Source: an uncultured Oscillospiraceae bacterium (lineage in GTDB: Bacteria; Bacillota; Clostridia; Oscillospirales; Oscillospiraceae). Taken from it: a DNA stretch of 13,865 nucleotides. The number at the start of each line of letters is the position of its first letter. The stretch's first letter is position 1. A program made the translations under genes and the position numbers. The notes below the pieces were generated by a model. It saw nothing but the letters and a program-made list of their open reading frames with translations. It ran no database searches and was not told where the DNA came from. This document shows, piece after piece, positions 1 through 6,406 of this stretch. Location: positions 1 through 13,865 of the forward strand of contig CAAEDD010000013.1 in the NCBI GenBank assembly GCA_900754515.1, in the 5' to 3' direction.

Positions 1-3
1 AAG

Positions 4-37
4 CCGCAACCGCTGCGCTGGGTTGCGGTTTGGTTTT
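4..37 (+). terminator. Possible terminator of a gene left of the window
   Basis: An 8-bp perfect stem, CCGCAACC (4-11) with GGTTGCGG (21-28), encloses a 9-base loop and is followed by TTTGGTTTT (29-37). This is the form of an intrinsic terminator on the + strand, though the T-run is broken by two G residues. The gene it would end is outside the window, so the assignment rests on the hairpin alone. Confidence 0.45.
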
Positions 38-77
38 GGGTACGGAGCTGAAAGCCATAGCACCTATAATGTTGGCT

Positions 78-115
78 CTATAAGCACAAAGGACGGCGGT
101 TCCTTGTGCTTATAG
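78..115. repeat. Long inverted repeat (hairpin) in intergenic DNA
   Basis: CTATAAGCACAA (78-89) is perfectly complementary to TTGTGCTTATAG (104-115). After one bulged A the stem continues with GGA/TCC, giving about 15 pairs around a short GC-rich loop. No T-run follows on the + strand, and none is obvious on the - strand, so it is not a standard terminator. It lies 12 bases before the multi-stem element at 128-215. Its role is unknown; it could be part of a dispersed palindromic repeat. Confidence 0.6.
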
Positions 116-127
116 ATGAAAGTATCA

Positions 128-215
128 AGGGATTCGAACCCGAGGGCACTTGGAAACGTGCCGGGGGCACGTTTCAACCCGAGGCGGCCTGCCCCGCAGG
201 GCAGGTAGAATCCCT
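128..215. repeat. Three-stem, cloverleaf-like palindromic element
   Basis: An outer stem AGGGATTC (128-135) / GAATCCCT (208-215) closes two internal perfect hairpins. The first is GAAACGTGCC (153-162) / GGCACGTTTC (166-175) with loop GGG. The second is CCTGCCC (188-194) / GGGCAGG (199-205) with loop CGCA. A 9-base direct repeat, AACCCGAGG, lies at 137-145 and 176-184. On the - strand the right part reads GGGTTCGAATCCC, which resembles a tRNA T-arm, but no anticodon arm or acceptor with CCA can be drawn, so it is not a functional tRNA. It may be a palindromic mobile repeat (MITE or REP type) derived from a tRNA gene, or a structured RNA. The structure is plain in the sequence; its function is not. 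Confidence 0.6.
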
Positions 216-246
216 CCATCCATATAATGATAGATGGCCCGAGTGC

Positions 247-275
247 TTGATGAAAAGAGCGCTTTTTGCTATGAT
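247..275 (+). promoter_or_regulatory. Promoter for the 297-1133 gene
   Basis: TTGATG (247-252) and TATGAT (270-275) are separated by exactly 17 bases, a good sigma-A promoter. Transcription would begin near 282, just before the ribosome binding site AAGGGG (284-289) of the GTG start at 297. This makes the upstream ATG at 234 an unlikely start, because it would lie before the transcription start. Confidence 0.6.
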
Positions 276-296
276 ATGAAGCAAAGGGGTGAGGCC

Positions 297-1133
297 GTGT
301 TTTCTTTTTTCAAAGACAAAGAGCGCAAAGAATTCAGCTCTGTAGAAGCTGTGGACGAAATCGAAAAATTGGTATATGCCTATCTGAAGCCCCTGGGCTT
401 CAGGAAGTTCGGCAGGACGCTGCACCGCTTTGTGGACGGAGACATTTCCCAAGTGGTCAATTTCCAAAACGGCTGCCCTCAAAAACAGGTAAACGGTATT
501 CTGTGGGTCAATCTGGGGGTTCGTGTTCCGGAATGCGCAGAAGCGAGGTTGGGAGCCCGAAAGCCTGAGAAGAAATACTACCATGAATATGAGTGCAACA
601 TACGTACCCGCCTGGGTCAGCTTGTGGATGGCAGGGACAGCCATTATAATCTCAAAAAAGATCCCGCAAAGATAGCCAAGAATATCATATACAGACTGAA
701 GCGATATGCCATGCCTGTTTTTGATAAACTGAACAGTCGGGACAATATTTTGAAATACAGAAGAAGATATCCCGCCTTTGACACAATGGGCCGACATCTG
801 CTTATGCTGGATGAGGCAATCATCTATAAAAAACAGGGAGAGCTTCTAAAGGCAGAAGGGCGGTTCAACGAGTATTACGGAAAGGTGCTGGCAAAATACC
901 GGCATGCTATGGAAAAAGGAAATAAAATGTTTCTCCGCAAGGGAGAGACACTTATGTACCGCAATGTAAAGACCGGGCAGGATGAGACGGTGGTGGCAAA
1001 GAGAAATAGATTTGTCACTGTATATGATGCCAACACGGACCATCTGGAATTTCTTGAGAAACTGGCGGAGACTTACGATATACCGATTTGGACGGACCGG
1101 AATGAAAAAGAGGACTGTTTTAAGGAGCTTTAA
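297..1133 (+). CDS. DUF4304 domain-containing protein
   Basis: A 278-residue soluble protein whose N-terminal half resembles DUF4304: the stretch LKPLGFRKFGRTLHRF (about residues 30-45) followed by VVNFQNG (about 53-59) is the usual signature. The C-terminal ~130 residues are charged and show no motif I recognise. The biochemical role of DUF4304 is unknown. I chose the GTG start at 297 because AAGGGG lies 7 bases upstream and a promoter ends at 275; an in-frame ATG at 234 would add 21 residues but has no ribosome binding site. No signal peptide or membrane segment is evident. A HAD phosphatase gene follows 59 bases later on the same strand. Confidence 0.75.
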   Translation: MFSFFKDKERKEFSSVEAVDEIEKLVYAYLKPLGFRKFGRTLHRFVDGDISQVVNFQNGCPQKQVNGILWVNLGVRVPECAEARLGARKPEKKYYHEYECNIRTRLGQLVDGRDSHYNLKKDPAKIAKNIIYRLKRYAMPVFDKLNSRDNILKYRRRYPAFDTMGRHLLMLDEAIIYKKQGELLKAEGRFNEYYGKVLAKYRHAMEKGNKMFLRKGETLMYRNVKTGQDETVVAKRNRFVTVYDANTDHLEFLEKLAETYDIPIWTDRNEKEDCFKEL

Positions 1134-1192
1134 AAAACTGTATTTTGGTTTGCCGCCAAGGGGCGGACGGGAAATACCTGTGAGGAACAATT

Positions 1193-2005
1193 ATGGCAAT
1201 TAAACTGATAGCTTTGGATCTGGACGGCACCCTGCTCAACGGGGCCAAGGAAATAACGGAACCGGTACGGGAGGCGCTGATATACGCTGCCGCCAAAGGC
1301 GTGCATATTGTCCCGGTCACCGGCAGACCCTATGGGGGACTGCCCCGGGCGCTTATGGAACTGGGCTGTGTGGACTATGCCGTCAGCTCCAACGGCGCCT
1401 CGGTGTGGCATGGACACAGAAAAATCATAAGTCACCCTATATCCGCAGGGCTTTGCCGGGAGATTTTGGAGAAGCTCCGGGGCCTGTATATCATGGAAGA
1501 ACTGTTTATGGACGGAGCGGGCTATGTAAGCCCGGAGTCCTACAAAAAGGCGGAACAGCTCCACGCCGGGACACCTTTCTGGGATTATTATAAAAAGAGC
1601 CGGCGGGTAGATGAAAAGCTGGAACAGCGGCTGTTGGAGCGGAAAGACCTGGAAGAGCTGGCGCTCAGGTGTGAGGGCCGGGAGGGGGGCGACGCCATCG
1701 CGGAGCGGCTCAATGGCTATAGCGGGCTGAAAGCTGCCAGACCAACGCCTTTTTACACGGAAATAATGTCCGTCCAGGCTGGAAAAGGGAAAGCCCTGGA
1801 GGAGCTGTGCGGGCTGCTGGGTCTGGGCCTGGGAGAAATAATGGCCATAGGGGACAGCGATAATGACCGGGAGATGCTCATGAAAGCCGGGCTGCCTGTG
1901 GCTATGGGCAATGCGGGGGAGGAATTGAAAAAGCTGGCCCGCTATGTCACCGCCGACAATGAGCATGACGGTGTGGCCCAGGCAATATATAAGTTCATCC
2001 CTTGA
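1193..2005 (+). CDS. Cof-type HAD-family sugar-phosphatase-like hydrolase
   Basis: A 270-residue protein with all four haloacid dehalogenase motifs of the Cof (IIB cap) subfamily. Motif I is LDLDGTLL with nucleophile Asp9 and acid-base Asp11. Motif II is VTGRP with Thr43. Motif III is Lys198 in GKGKALEEL. Motif IV is GDSDNDREM (220-228), which binds Mg2+. The cap lies between motifs II and III. Members are cytoplasmic Mg-dependent phosphatases acting on sugar phosphates, flavin nucleotides or pyridoxal phosphate; the substrate cannot be told from sequence. The ATG follows GAGGA with a 6-base spacer. The gene is probably co-transcribed with the DUF4304 gene upstream, with no terminator between them. 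Confidence 0.92.
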   Translation: MAIKLIALDLDGTLLNGAKEITEPVREALIYAAAKGVHIVPVTGRPYGGLPRALMELGCVDYAVSSNGASVWHGHRKIISHPISAGLCREILEKLRGLYIMEELFMDGAGYVSPESYKKAEQLHAGTPFWDYYKKSRRVDEKLEQRLLERKDLEELALRCEGREGGDAIAERLNGYSGLKAARPTPFYTEIMSVQAGKGKALEELCGLLGLGLGEIMAIGDSDNDREMLMKAGLPVAMGNAGEELKKLARYVTADNEHDGVAQAIYKFIP

Positions 2006-2031
2006 CACAAATTGAGCCGGCGTATTAAAAT
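2002..2031 (+). promoter_or_regulatory. Promoter for the 2096-3133 gene group
   Basis: A consensus -35, TTGACA (2002-2007), lies 18 bases before TAAAAT (2026-2031), a five-of-six match to the -10 consensus. The -35 contains the TGA stop codon (2003-2005) of the HAD gene. It would give a leader of about 55 bases for the small membrane protein gene. A 9-base direct repeat TTTATGGAA lies at 2033-2041 and 2068-2076 within that leader. Confidence 0.55.
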
Positions 2032-2095
2032 TTTTATGGAAGGGGCTGCCTTGTGGGCACAGAAAAGTTTATGGAAATAGAAAGGAGTTAAGCCT

Positions 2096-2332
2096 GTGAA
2101 AAAACTTTTCGGATATGCCGATGAGTACATACGGAAAAGCGACTGGAAAGATATGGCCCTTGTGAAATTCTGTCTCATGTCCATCGGACTGATGATAGGT
2201 ATGTTTGTACCAAAGGAGAAGAGAAAGTTGGTTCTGCCCATAGCGGGAGCGGTTTTTGTCCTCACATATGTACCCTTGATGAGCAAATTTTTTAGGATAA
2301 TTTTCGGTGCAAGCCGGAACTGTGAAGAATAG
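2096..2332 (+). CDS. Small two-helix membrane protein
   Basis: A 78-residue protein with a hydrophilic N-terminus (MKKLFGYADEYIRKSDWKD) and two predicted membrane segments, about residues 20-38 and 45-65, joined by a basic turn (PKEKRKL). This suggests a helical hairpin with the turn in the cytoplasm. It starts at GTG, with AAAGGAG (2081-2087) 8 bases upstream. From memory, similar short proteins are labelled 'permease of phosphate ABC transporter' in Clostridia. That label is doubtful, because the protein is far too short to be a permease and has no transporter genes beside it. Its function is unknown. Confidence 0.72.
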   Translation: MKKLFGYADEYIRKSDWKDMALVKFCLMSIGLMIGMFVPKEKRKLVLPIAGAVFVLTYVPLMSKFFRIIFGASRNCEE

Positions 2333-2396
2333 AAGGTTTGCGGCGGCCGGTGAAGCAGAGCTGCGGAGCGGCGGCCTATGGTTCAGGAGAAATCTC

Positions 2397-2771
2397 ATGA
2401 CAGAAGAGGAACTGCTGTTTTTCCAGAGCATGCCGGAGATGCTGCCTGTATATGAAAAGCTGCGGGAGCGGCTGGAAGCGGCATATCCGGACATGGGAGT
2501 GAAGGTCGCCAAGACACAGATATCCCTCAGGAACCGCTATGTCTTTGCCGCCGTGTCCCTGCCCTGGAGGAAGCTGAAAGGCTGGCCAGAGAAATATGTT
2601 CTGGTGTCCTTCGGCTTGGGCTGGAAGATGGAGAACAACAGAATAGTCCAGACGGTAGAACCCTATCCAGGACGCTGGACCCACCACGTAATTTTGGAAA
2701 GACCTGAGGACGTGGACGGAGAGCTCATGGATTGGCTGGATCTGGCTTACGGCTTTGCAATGACAAAGTAG
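2397..2771 (+). CDS. DUF5655 domain-containing protein
   Basis: A 124-residue soluble protein that fits DUF5655 along its length: an N-terminal helix (MTEEELLFFQSMPEMLPVYE), the segment VKVAKTQISLRNRYVFAAVS, and a WTHHVILE strand near the C-terminus. The family has no established activity; versions occur alone or joined to DUF4287. I chose the ATG at 2397 because AGGAG lies 8 bases upstream. The frame stays open back to 2307, but that extension would overlap the preceding gene and lacks a ribosome binding site. The ribosome binding site of the next gene overlaps this gene's stop codon, suggesting an operon. Confidence 0.78.
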   Translation: MTEEELLFFQSMPEMLPVYEKLRERLEAAYPDMGVKVAKTQISLRNRYVFAAVSLPWRKLKGWPEKYVLVSFGLGWKMENNRIVQTVEPYPGRWTHHVILERPEDVDGELMDWLDLAYGFAMTK

Positions 2772-2782
2772 GGGGTAATGAC

Positions 2783-3133
2783 ATGGATAATGAAAAAGTA
2801 TATGCCATGAAATTTTCTGCCGTTTATCCTTTGCTGGTGAATAAAGCTCTGAGAAAGGGAAGAACCAGAGCGGAAGTAGACGGACTCGTTACTTGGCTCA
2901 CCGGCTACAATGCCGGAGAGATAGAGCGGTTCCTGGATTCGGAACTGACCTATGGGGATTTCTTCAGGAAGGCCCCGGCTCTGAACCCGGATCATGTCCG
3001 CATAAAAGGTAACATCTGTGGAGTGCGTGTTGAGGAGATTAAGGAGCGGCCTATGCGGGAGATACGTTGCCTTGACAAGTTGGTAGACGATCTGGCGAAG
3101 GGCAAGGCTGTGGATAAAATAATCCCCCGGTAA
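2783..3133 (+). CDS. DUF2200 family protein
   Basis: A 116-residue protein that reads as a full-length DUF2200 member: the VYAMKFSAVYPLLVNKALRKG start, then GRTRAEVDGLVTWLTGY, and a C-terminal MREIRCLDKLVDDLAKGK segment. No function is established for the family, and it has no membrane segment or signal. The ATG at 2783 is preceded by AGGGGG 8 bases upstream, which overlaps the TAG of the DUF5655 gene, so the two are likely translationally linked. An in-frame ATG at 2732 lies inside the previous gene and has no ribosome binding site. This is the last + strand gene before the shared terminator. Confidence 0.82.
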   Translation: MDNEKVYAMKFSAVYPLLVNKALRKGRTRAEVDGLVTWLTGYNAGEIERFLDSELTYGDFFRKAPALNPDHVRIKGNICGVRVEEIKERPMREIRCLDKLVDDLAKGKAVDKIIPR

Positions 3134-3141
3134 GAAAAATA

Positions 3142-3177
3142 GCCGCCCGGTTCCATTTTTGGAAACCGGGCGGCCTT
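3142..3177. terminator. Bidirectional terminator between convergent genes
   Basis: GCCGCCCGGTTCC (3142-3154) pairs with GGAAACCGGGCGGC (3161-3174) with one bulge, a very GC-rich stem of 13 pairs. The - strand side is followed by TATTTTTC, a good T-run for the gene at 4614-3232. The + strand side is followed by CTTCTGCTTGCTTTTA, weaker but T-rich. It sits between two converging transcription units and probably serves both. Confidence 0.8.
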
Positions 3178-3231
3178 CTGCTTGCTTTTATTACCGCTGA
3201 TTTAAGGCCTGGTTCTTCTACGCCGGAGATA

Positions 3232-4614
3232 TCAGAGAGTCACCACGGACTCGCAGCAGCGGTAATCGGTATCGATGTTGTGGGCAATGAAACGAGCCTT
3301 GAACTGGCGAGGGCTACACATTGCGCCGCTCTCCTCGTCGGCAACGGCCAGGGCTTCAGGCACAACGAACTTAATGCACTTTACCAGCACATCCCGGCAT
3401 CCGGGGGCGTCATGGGCAGGAATGGCAAAAGTCTTCATGCCCCGCTGATATTCCATGCCGTTTTCGTCTACTTCCGTCAGAATGGCGGCCAGAGCGACCC
3501 GTTTGCCGGGGCAGACGTTTTTAATGGTCACATCCATTTGGATTATCCTGCCCAGGGATTCCAGCTGCACATCTCCCATATCCACAAGCACGGAGTCTGC
3601 ACAACCGTCCACGCTCAGATCCACCGGTTCCGGGCATCCCTCAGGGTTGACCACTATATCGCAGTTCACATCTACCTTGGGGTCCGGGAAGATGACCACG
3701 TTACCCTCGTTGTCGGAGTAGGTGATGGACTGGTTCACTGCTTTTGTGCCGGGCTCCTTGGATACGTGGCGAATGAAGAATTCCAGTACGGCACTTTCAC
3801 TTCCGGTGACGCCCAGCTCGGATATGGTCCATTTCAGACTGTGGGCGTCCAGCATCTGGGCGTCTCCCTTGTCGGGGGGCAGGATGCTGGTTATGATGAA
3901 GTCGGGGTTTACCACCTCGTCGACTTTGATATCGGTGGCGCCGGTTTTGGATATATTGGCCGCCAGCTCTGCAAAGAGCTCTTCCAGGTCGGCTGCGTCC
4001 GGAGTTACCGCCACATGGGTGGCGTCCGGGTCCGTGGCCCAGGTGTTCAAAGCGTCTATATCAAGCCCGTCGGAGCCGATGAGCCCAATGCAGTATATCA
4101 CTATGCCCTGGGCCTTGGCTGCCGCAGCCACCGGTGCCGGGGGAGCTCCAATGGTAGTGTTGCCGTCGGTGAACATCACCATGACCTTGGCATTGCCGGA
4201 GGGCGGAGAGAACAACTCCGTGGCCTTGGCGAAAGCCTGGGCGTGGTTGGTGCTGCCGCCGGAGACAAGAGAATCCACAGCGTTTTTCAAAGTGTCCACT
4301 GAGGTGATGAGCTGGGCGTCCACGCTGGCCTCGGTGGCAAAGCTTACTATACCTATGCGGCTGCCGTTTCCGATTTGTCCGTCCTGTGTGCCGTCGGTTG
4401 CCTCGTCGATTATATCTATAAAGGTCTTGGCACCCTCCTTTACGGCGGCCAGAGGAGCGCCGGCCATACTGCCGGAGCGGTCCAGTATCAGCACGATGTC
4501 GGTGGGGTTTTAAACGATATCCGGAGAGGCGGTGAGAGCAAGGGTCACCTTTAGGGAGCCGTCGCAGGATATCCGGTCAGAGTTTACAAGTTTATTTGAA
4601 CTGGTAACACCCAT
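3232..4614 (-). pseudogene. von Willebrand factor A protein with in-frame stop at codon 35
   Basis: The reading frame begins at ATG 4614, with AAAGGAG (4630-4624) 9 bases upstream. It runs 34 codons (MGVTSSNKLVNSDR... to SPDIV), meets TAA at 4512-4510, then continues in the same frame for 425 residues. Right after the stop comes NPTDIVLILDRSGSM, a VWA domain with a complete metal site: Asp45/Ser47/Ser49, Thr122 in GGSTNH, Asp150 in FTDG. The C-terminal ~165 residues contain nine cysteines and look like one or more beta domains. There is no signal peptide. Such proteins usually bind ligands through Mg2+ or mediate contacts. The only alternative start in the VWA part, GTG 4494, has no ribosome binding site and would cut into the first beta strand. 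Both parts read normally, so this is either a recent nonsense mutation (GAA to TAA would suffice) or a sequencing error. Confidence 0.8.
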
Positions 4615-4691
4615 TTGTGTTATCTCCTTTCGGGGCTATGCCCCAATGCAGGATATGCTCCGTATAGGAGATTTGACACTTTAGATGAAAA

Positions 4692-4727
4692 CACCAGACC
4701 CCGCCGATAGATCGGCGGGGTCTGGTG
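4692..4727 (-). terminator. Terminator of the aromatic amino acid operon
   Basis: A perfect 16-bp stem, CACCAGACCCCGCCGA (4692-4707) with its complement at 4712-4727, closes a TAGA loop. On the - strand it is followed by TGTTTTCATC. It begins 10 bases beyond the aroQ stop codon and separates the operon from the VWA gene that follows in the same direction. Confidence 0.88.
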
Positions 4728-4736
4728 CTGCTCAGG

Positions 4737-5183
4737 TCATGTCGGGTTTGCTTTGCCAAGATGAGCCTTCAGATATCGTATGGCCATGGCGTAGCCTTCA
4801 AAACCGTGGCCCATATAGGTCTTGATGCAGGCCATGCCTGCATAGGAGACCTGGCGAAAGCTCTCACGGCTGCTCACGTCGGAAATGTGTACCTCCACCG
4901 CGGGCAGGGCTACAGCCTTCAAAGCGTCCAGAATGGCAACACTGGTGTGGGTGTAGGCGGCGGGATTTATCACTATGCCGTCAAAATTTCCGTAGGCGGA
5001 CTGTATCTTGTCCACAATAGCTCCCTCGTGGTTGGACTGGAATACCTCCACGCTTATTCCCTCATCCTGGCATACCTTCTCGATAAGGTTCACCAGAGCT
5101 TTGTAATCCTGCTTACCGTATATTGCGGGCTCCCGCAGACCCAGCAGGTTAAGATTGGGCCCGTTTATCACCAGCATTTTCAT
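4737..5183 (-). CDS. aroQ: 3-dehydroquinate dehydratase, type II
   Basis: This enzyme removes water from 3-dehydroquinate to give 3-dehydroshikimate, step 3 of the shikimate pathway. The 148 residues match the usual ~145-150 of the dodecameric type II enzyme. Visible motifs: INGPNLNLLG at 6-15 with Asn10; the flexible lid with Arg17 and catalytic Tyr22; NPAAYTHTS (73-81) with Asn73 and His79; and VEVHISD (96-102) with His99, then Arg110. The ATG lies in an ATGA overlap with the aroE-aroK stop codon, with GGAGG 7 bases upstream. It is the last gene of the operon and is followed by a strong terminator. Confidence 0.96.
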   Translation of the reverse strand: MKMLVINGPNLNLLGLREPAIYGKQDYKALVNLIEKVCQDEGISVEVFQSNHEGAIVDKIQSAYGNFDGIVINPAAYTHTSVAILDALKAVALPAVEVHISDVSSRESFRQVSYAGMACIKTYMGHGFEGYAMAIRYLKAHLGKANPT

Positions 5184-6406
5184 TTAAGCGCCTCCATTAT
5201 CTGCTCCAGAGTTTCTTCCACGGTGCCGTTGTTGTCCGCCTTGGCATCGGCAAAGCGGGCATACATGGGTTGGCGCTGAGTGTAGAGCTCATTGAGGTCG
5301 CTTCTCAGAGAGACGGGGCGGCCGGTCTTGTCCAACTTGTCAGTGTCCCGCAAAAGCCAGATCATCCGGCCGTTCTGGTGCAGGGGAGCATAATTCTCCT
5401 CACGGGTGACGCTGCCGCCGCCGGTGGAGATTATGGCTCCGGACATGGCCCCCAGCTTTCTGAGCACCTGAGTCTCCAGCTTGCGGAAATATTCCTCCCC
5501 GTGGGCGGCAAAGATGGCGGGAATGTCCATGCCCGCCTCCTCCTCAATGAGGGCGTCTGCTTCGTAAACAGGGCGGCCCAGTTTCTCACCCAGGGCGGCG
5601 GCTATGGTGCTCTTGCCGCTGGAAGGCATGCCGATAAGTATTATGTTCTGCATCTGCGCCGACAGGACCTTTTCTATCCGCTCTATCTCGCTGTCGGGTA
5701 TGCTGCTCCCGGTGAATATCTCTGAGGAACGCTTGGCCTGAGCCACAAGCATATAGAGGCCGCCTGCATGGGGGATACCGCGCTGCTCTGCCTGCAAAAG
5801 CATGGCCGTGCGGGCCGGGTTATATACCACATCCAGCACGCCTTCGCAGGCCGGAAAGGTGCCCAGGTCTACAGCGGACTGACCGTTGTTGGGAAACATG
5901 CCGACAGGGGTGGTGTTGACGATTATTTTGGCGTCAGCGTGCTTTTGAATGTTATCGTAGTTATCCTCACCGCTGCGGGATATGACGGTGACGCTGCCGG
6001 CCCCCAGCCTTTTCAGCACCGCCACCACGGTGACGGAGGCACCGCCGCTGCCCAGCACCAGGGCCTTTTTGCCACGGACATCTATGCCGCTTTTCTTCAC
6101 CAGGCTCTCAAAGCCGTAGGCGTCGGTGTTGTCCCCAAAGAGGCTGCCGTCCGGGCGGCGGACTATGGTGTTCACGCTGCCTATCTCTTTAGCCAGGGGG
6201 CTCAGCTCCCGGCAGTAGGGCAGCACAGTTTTCTTATAGGGAATGGTGACGTTTATTCCGTTCCAGTCCCCGTGGAGAAGGAAGTCCTCCAGCTGCTCCG
6301 GCTCCCGCTCAAAGAGCTCGTAGCTGTAGTCGGAGAGCATACCATGGATGGCAGGGGAGTAGCTGTGGCCCAGCTTCCTGCCTAAAAGACCGCATTTAAG
6401 CATCAT
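5180..6406 (-). CDS. aroE-aroK: Shikimate dehydrogenase - shikimate kinase fusion
   Basis: A 408-residue bifunctional protein for steps 4 and 5 of the pathway: NADPH reduction of 3-dehydroshikimate, then ATP-dependent 3-phosphorylation of shikimate. Residues ~1-245 are shikimate dehydrogenase: HSYSPAIHG (14-22), catalytic Lys58 in TIPYKK, Asn79, Asp95 in GDNTDAYGF, the nucleotide loop GSGGAS (119-124), and GLYMLVAQA near its end. Residues ~253-408 are shikimate kinase: Walker A GMPSSGKST (259-267), Arg308, the GGG loop (329-331), lid Arg363 in TGRP, and Arg378. The Mg/shikimate DxD motif reads Glu-Ala-Asp (282-284), a conservative change at the first position. The linker is short (SAQMQN). 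The start overlaps the pheA stop (ATGA). Two ATG codons occur in tandem; the second, at 6403, has the better distance to GAGG. Confidence 0.95.
   Translation of the reverse strand: MMLKCGLLGRKLGHSYSPAIHGMLSDYSYELFEREPEQLEDFLLHGDWNGINVTIPYKKTVLPYCRELSPLAKEIGSVNTIVRRPDGSLFGDNTDAYGFESLVKKSGIDVRGKKALVLGSGGASVTVVAVLKRLGAGSVTVISRSGEDNYDNIQKHADAKIIVNTTPVGMFPNNGQSAVDLGTFPACEGVLDVVYNPARTAMLLQAEQRGIPHAGGLYMLVAQAKRSSEIFTGSSIPDSEIERIEKVLSAQMQNIILIGMPSSGKSTIAAALGEKLGRPVYEADALIEEEAGMDIPAIFAAHGEEYFRKLETQVLRKLGAMSGAIISTGGGSVTREENYAPLHQNGRMIWLLRDTDKLDKTGRPVSLRSDLNELYTQRQPMYARFADAKADNNGTVEETLEQIMEALK

Noticed and set aside
128..215. Functional tRNA on the - strand
   Set aside because: Only a T-arm-like motif is present; there is no anticodon stem-loop, no correct acceptor stem and no CCA.
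4505..4515. Programmed frameshift at GTTTTAAAC-like bases around the VWA stop codon
   Set aside because: The frames before and after the stop are the same, so a single shift would not restore the protein; a plain nonsense change is simpler.
4615..4691. Promoter for the VWA gene
   Set aside because: The short region has small hairpins (GGGGC/GCCCC at 4632-4644 and CTCC/GGAG at 4658-4670), but I could not find a -35 and -10 pair with acceptable spacing on the - strand.
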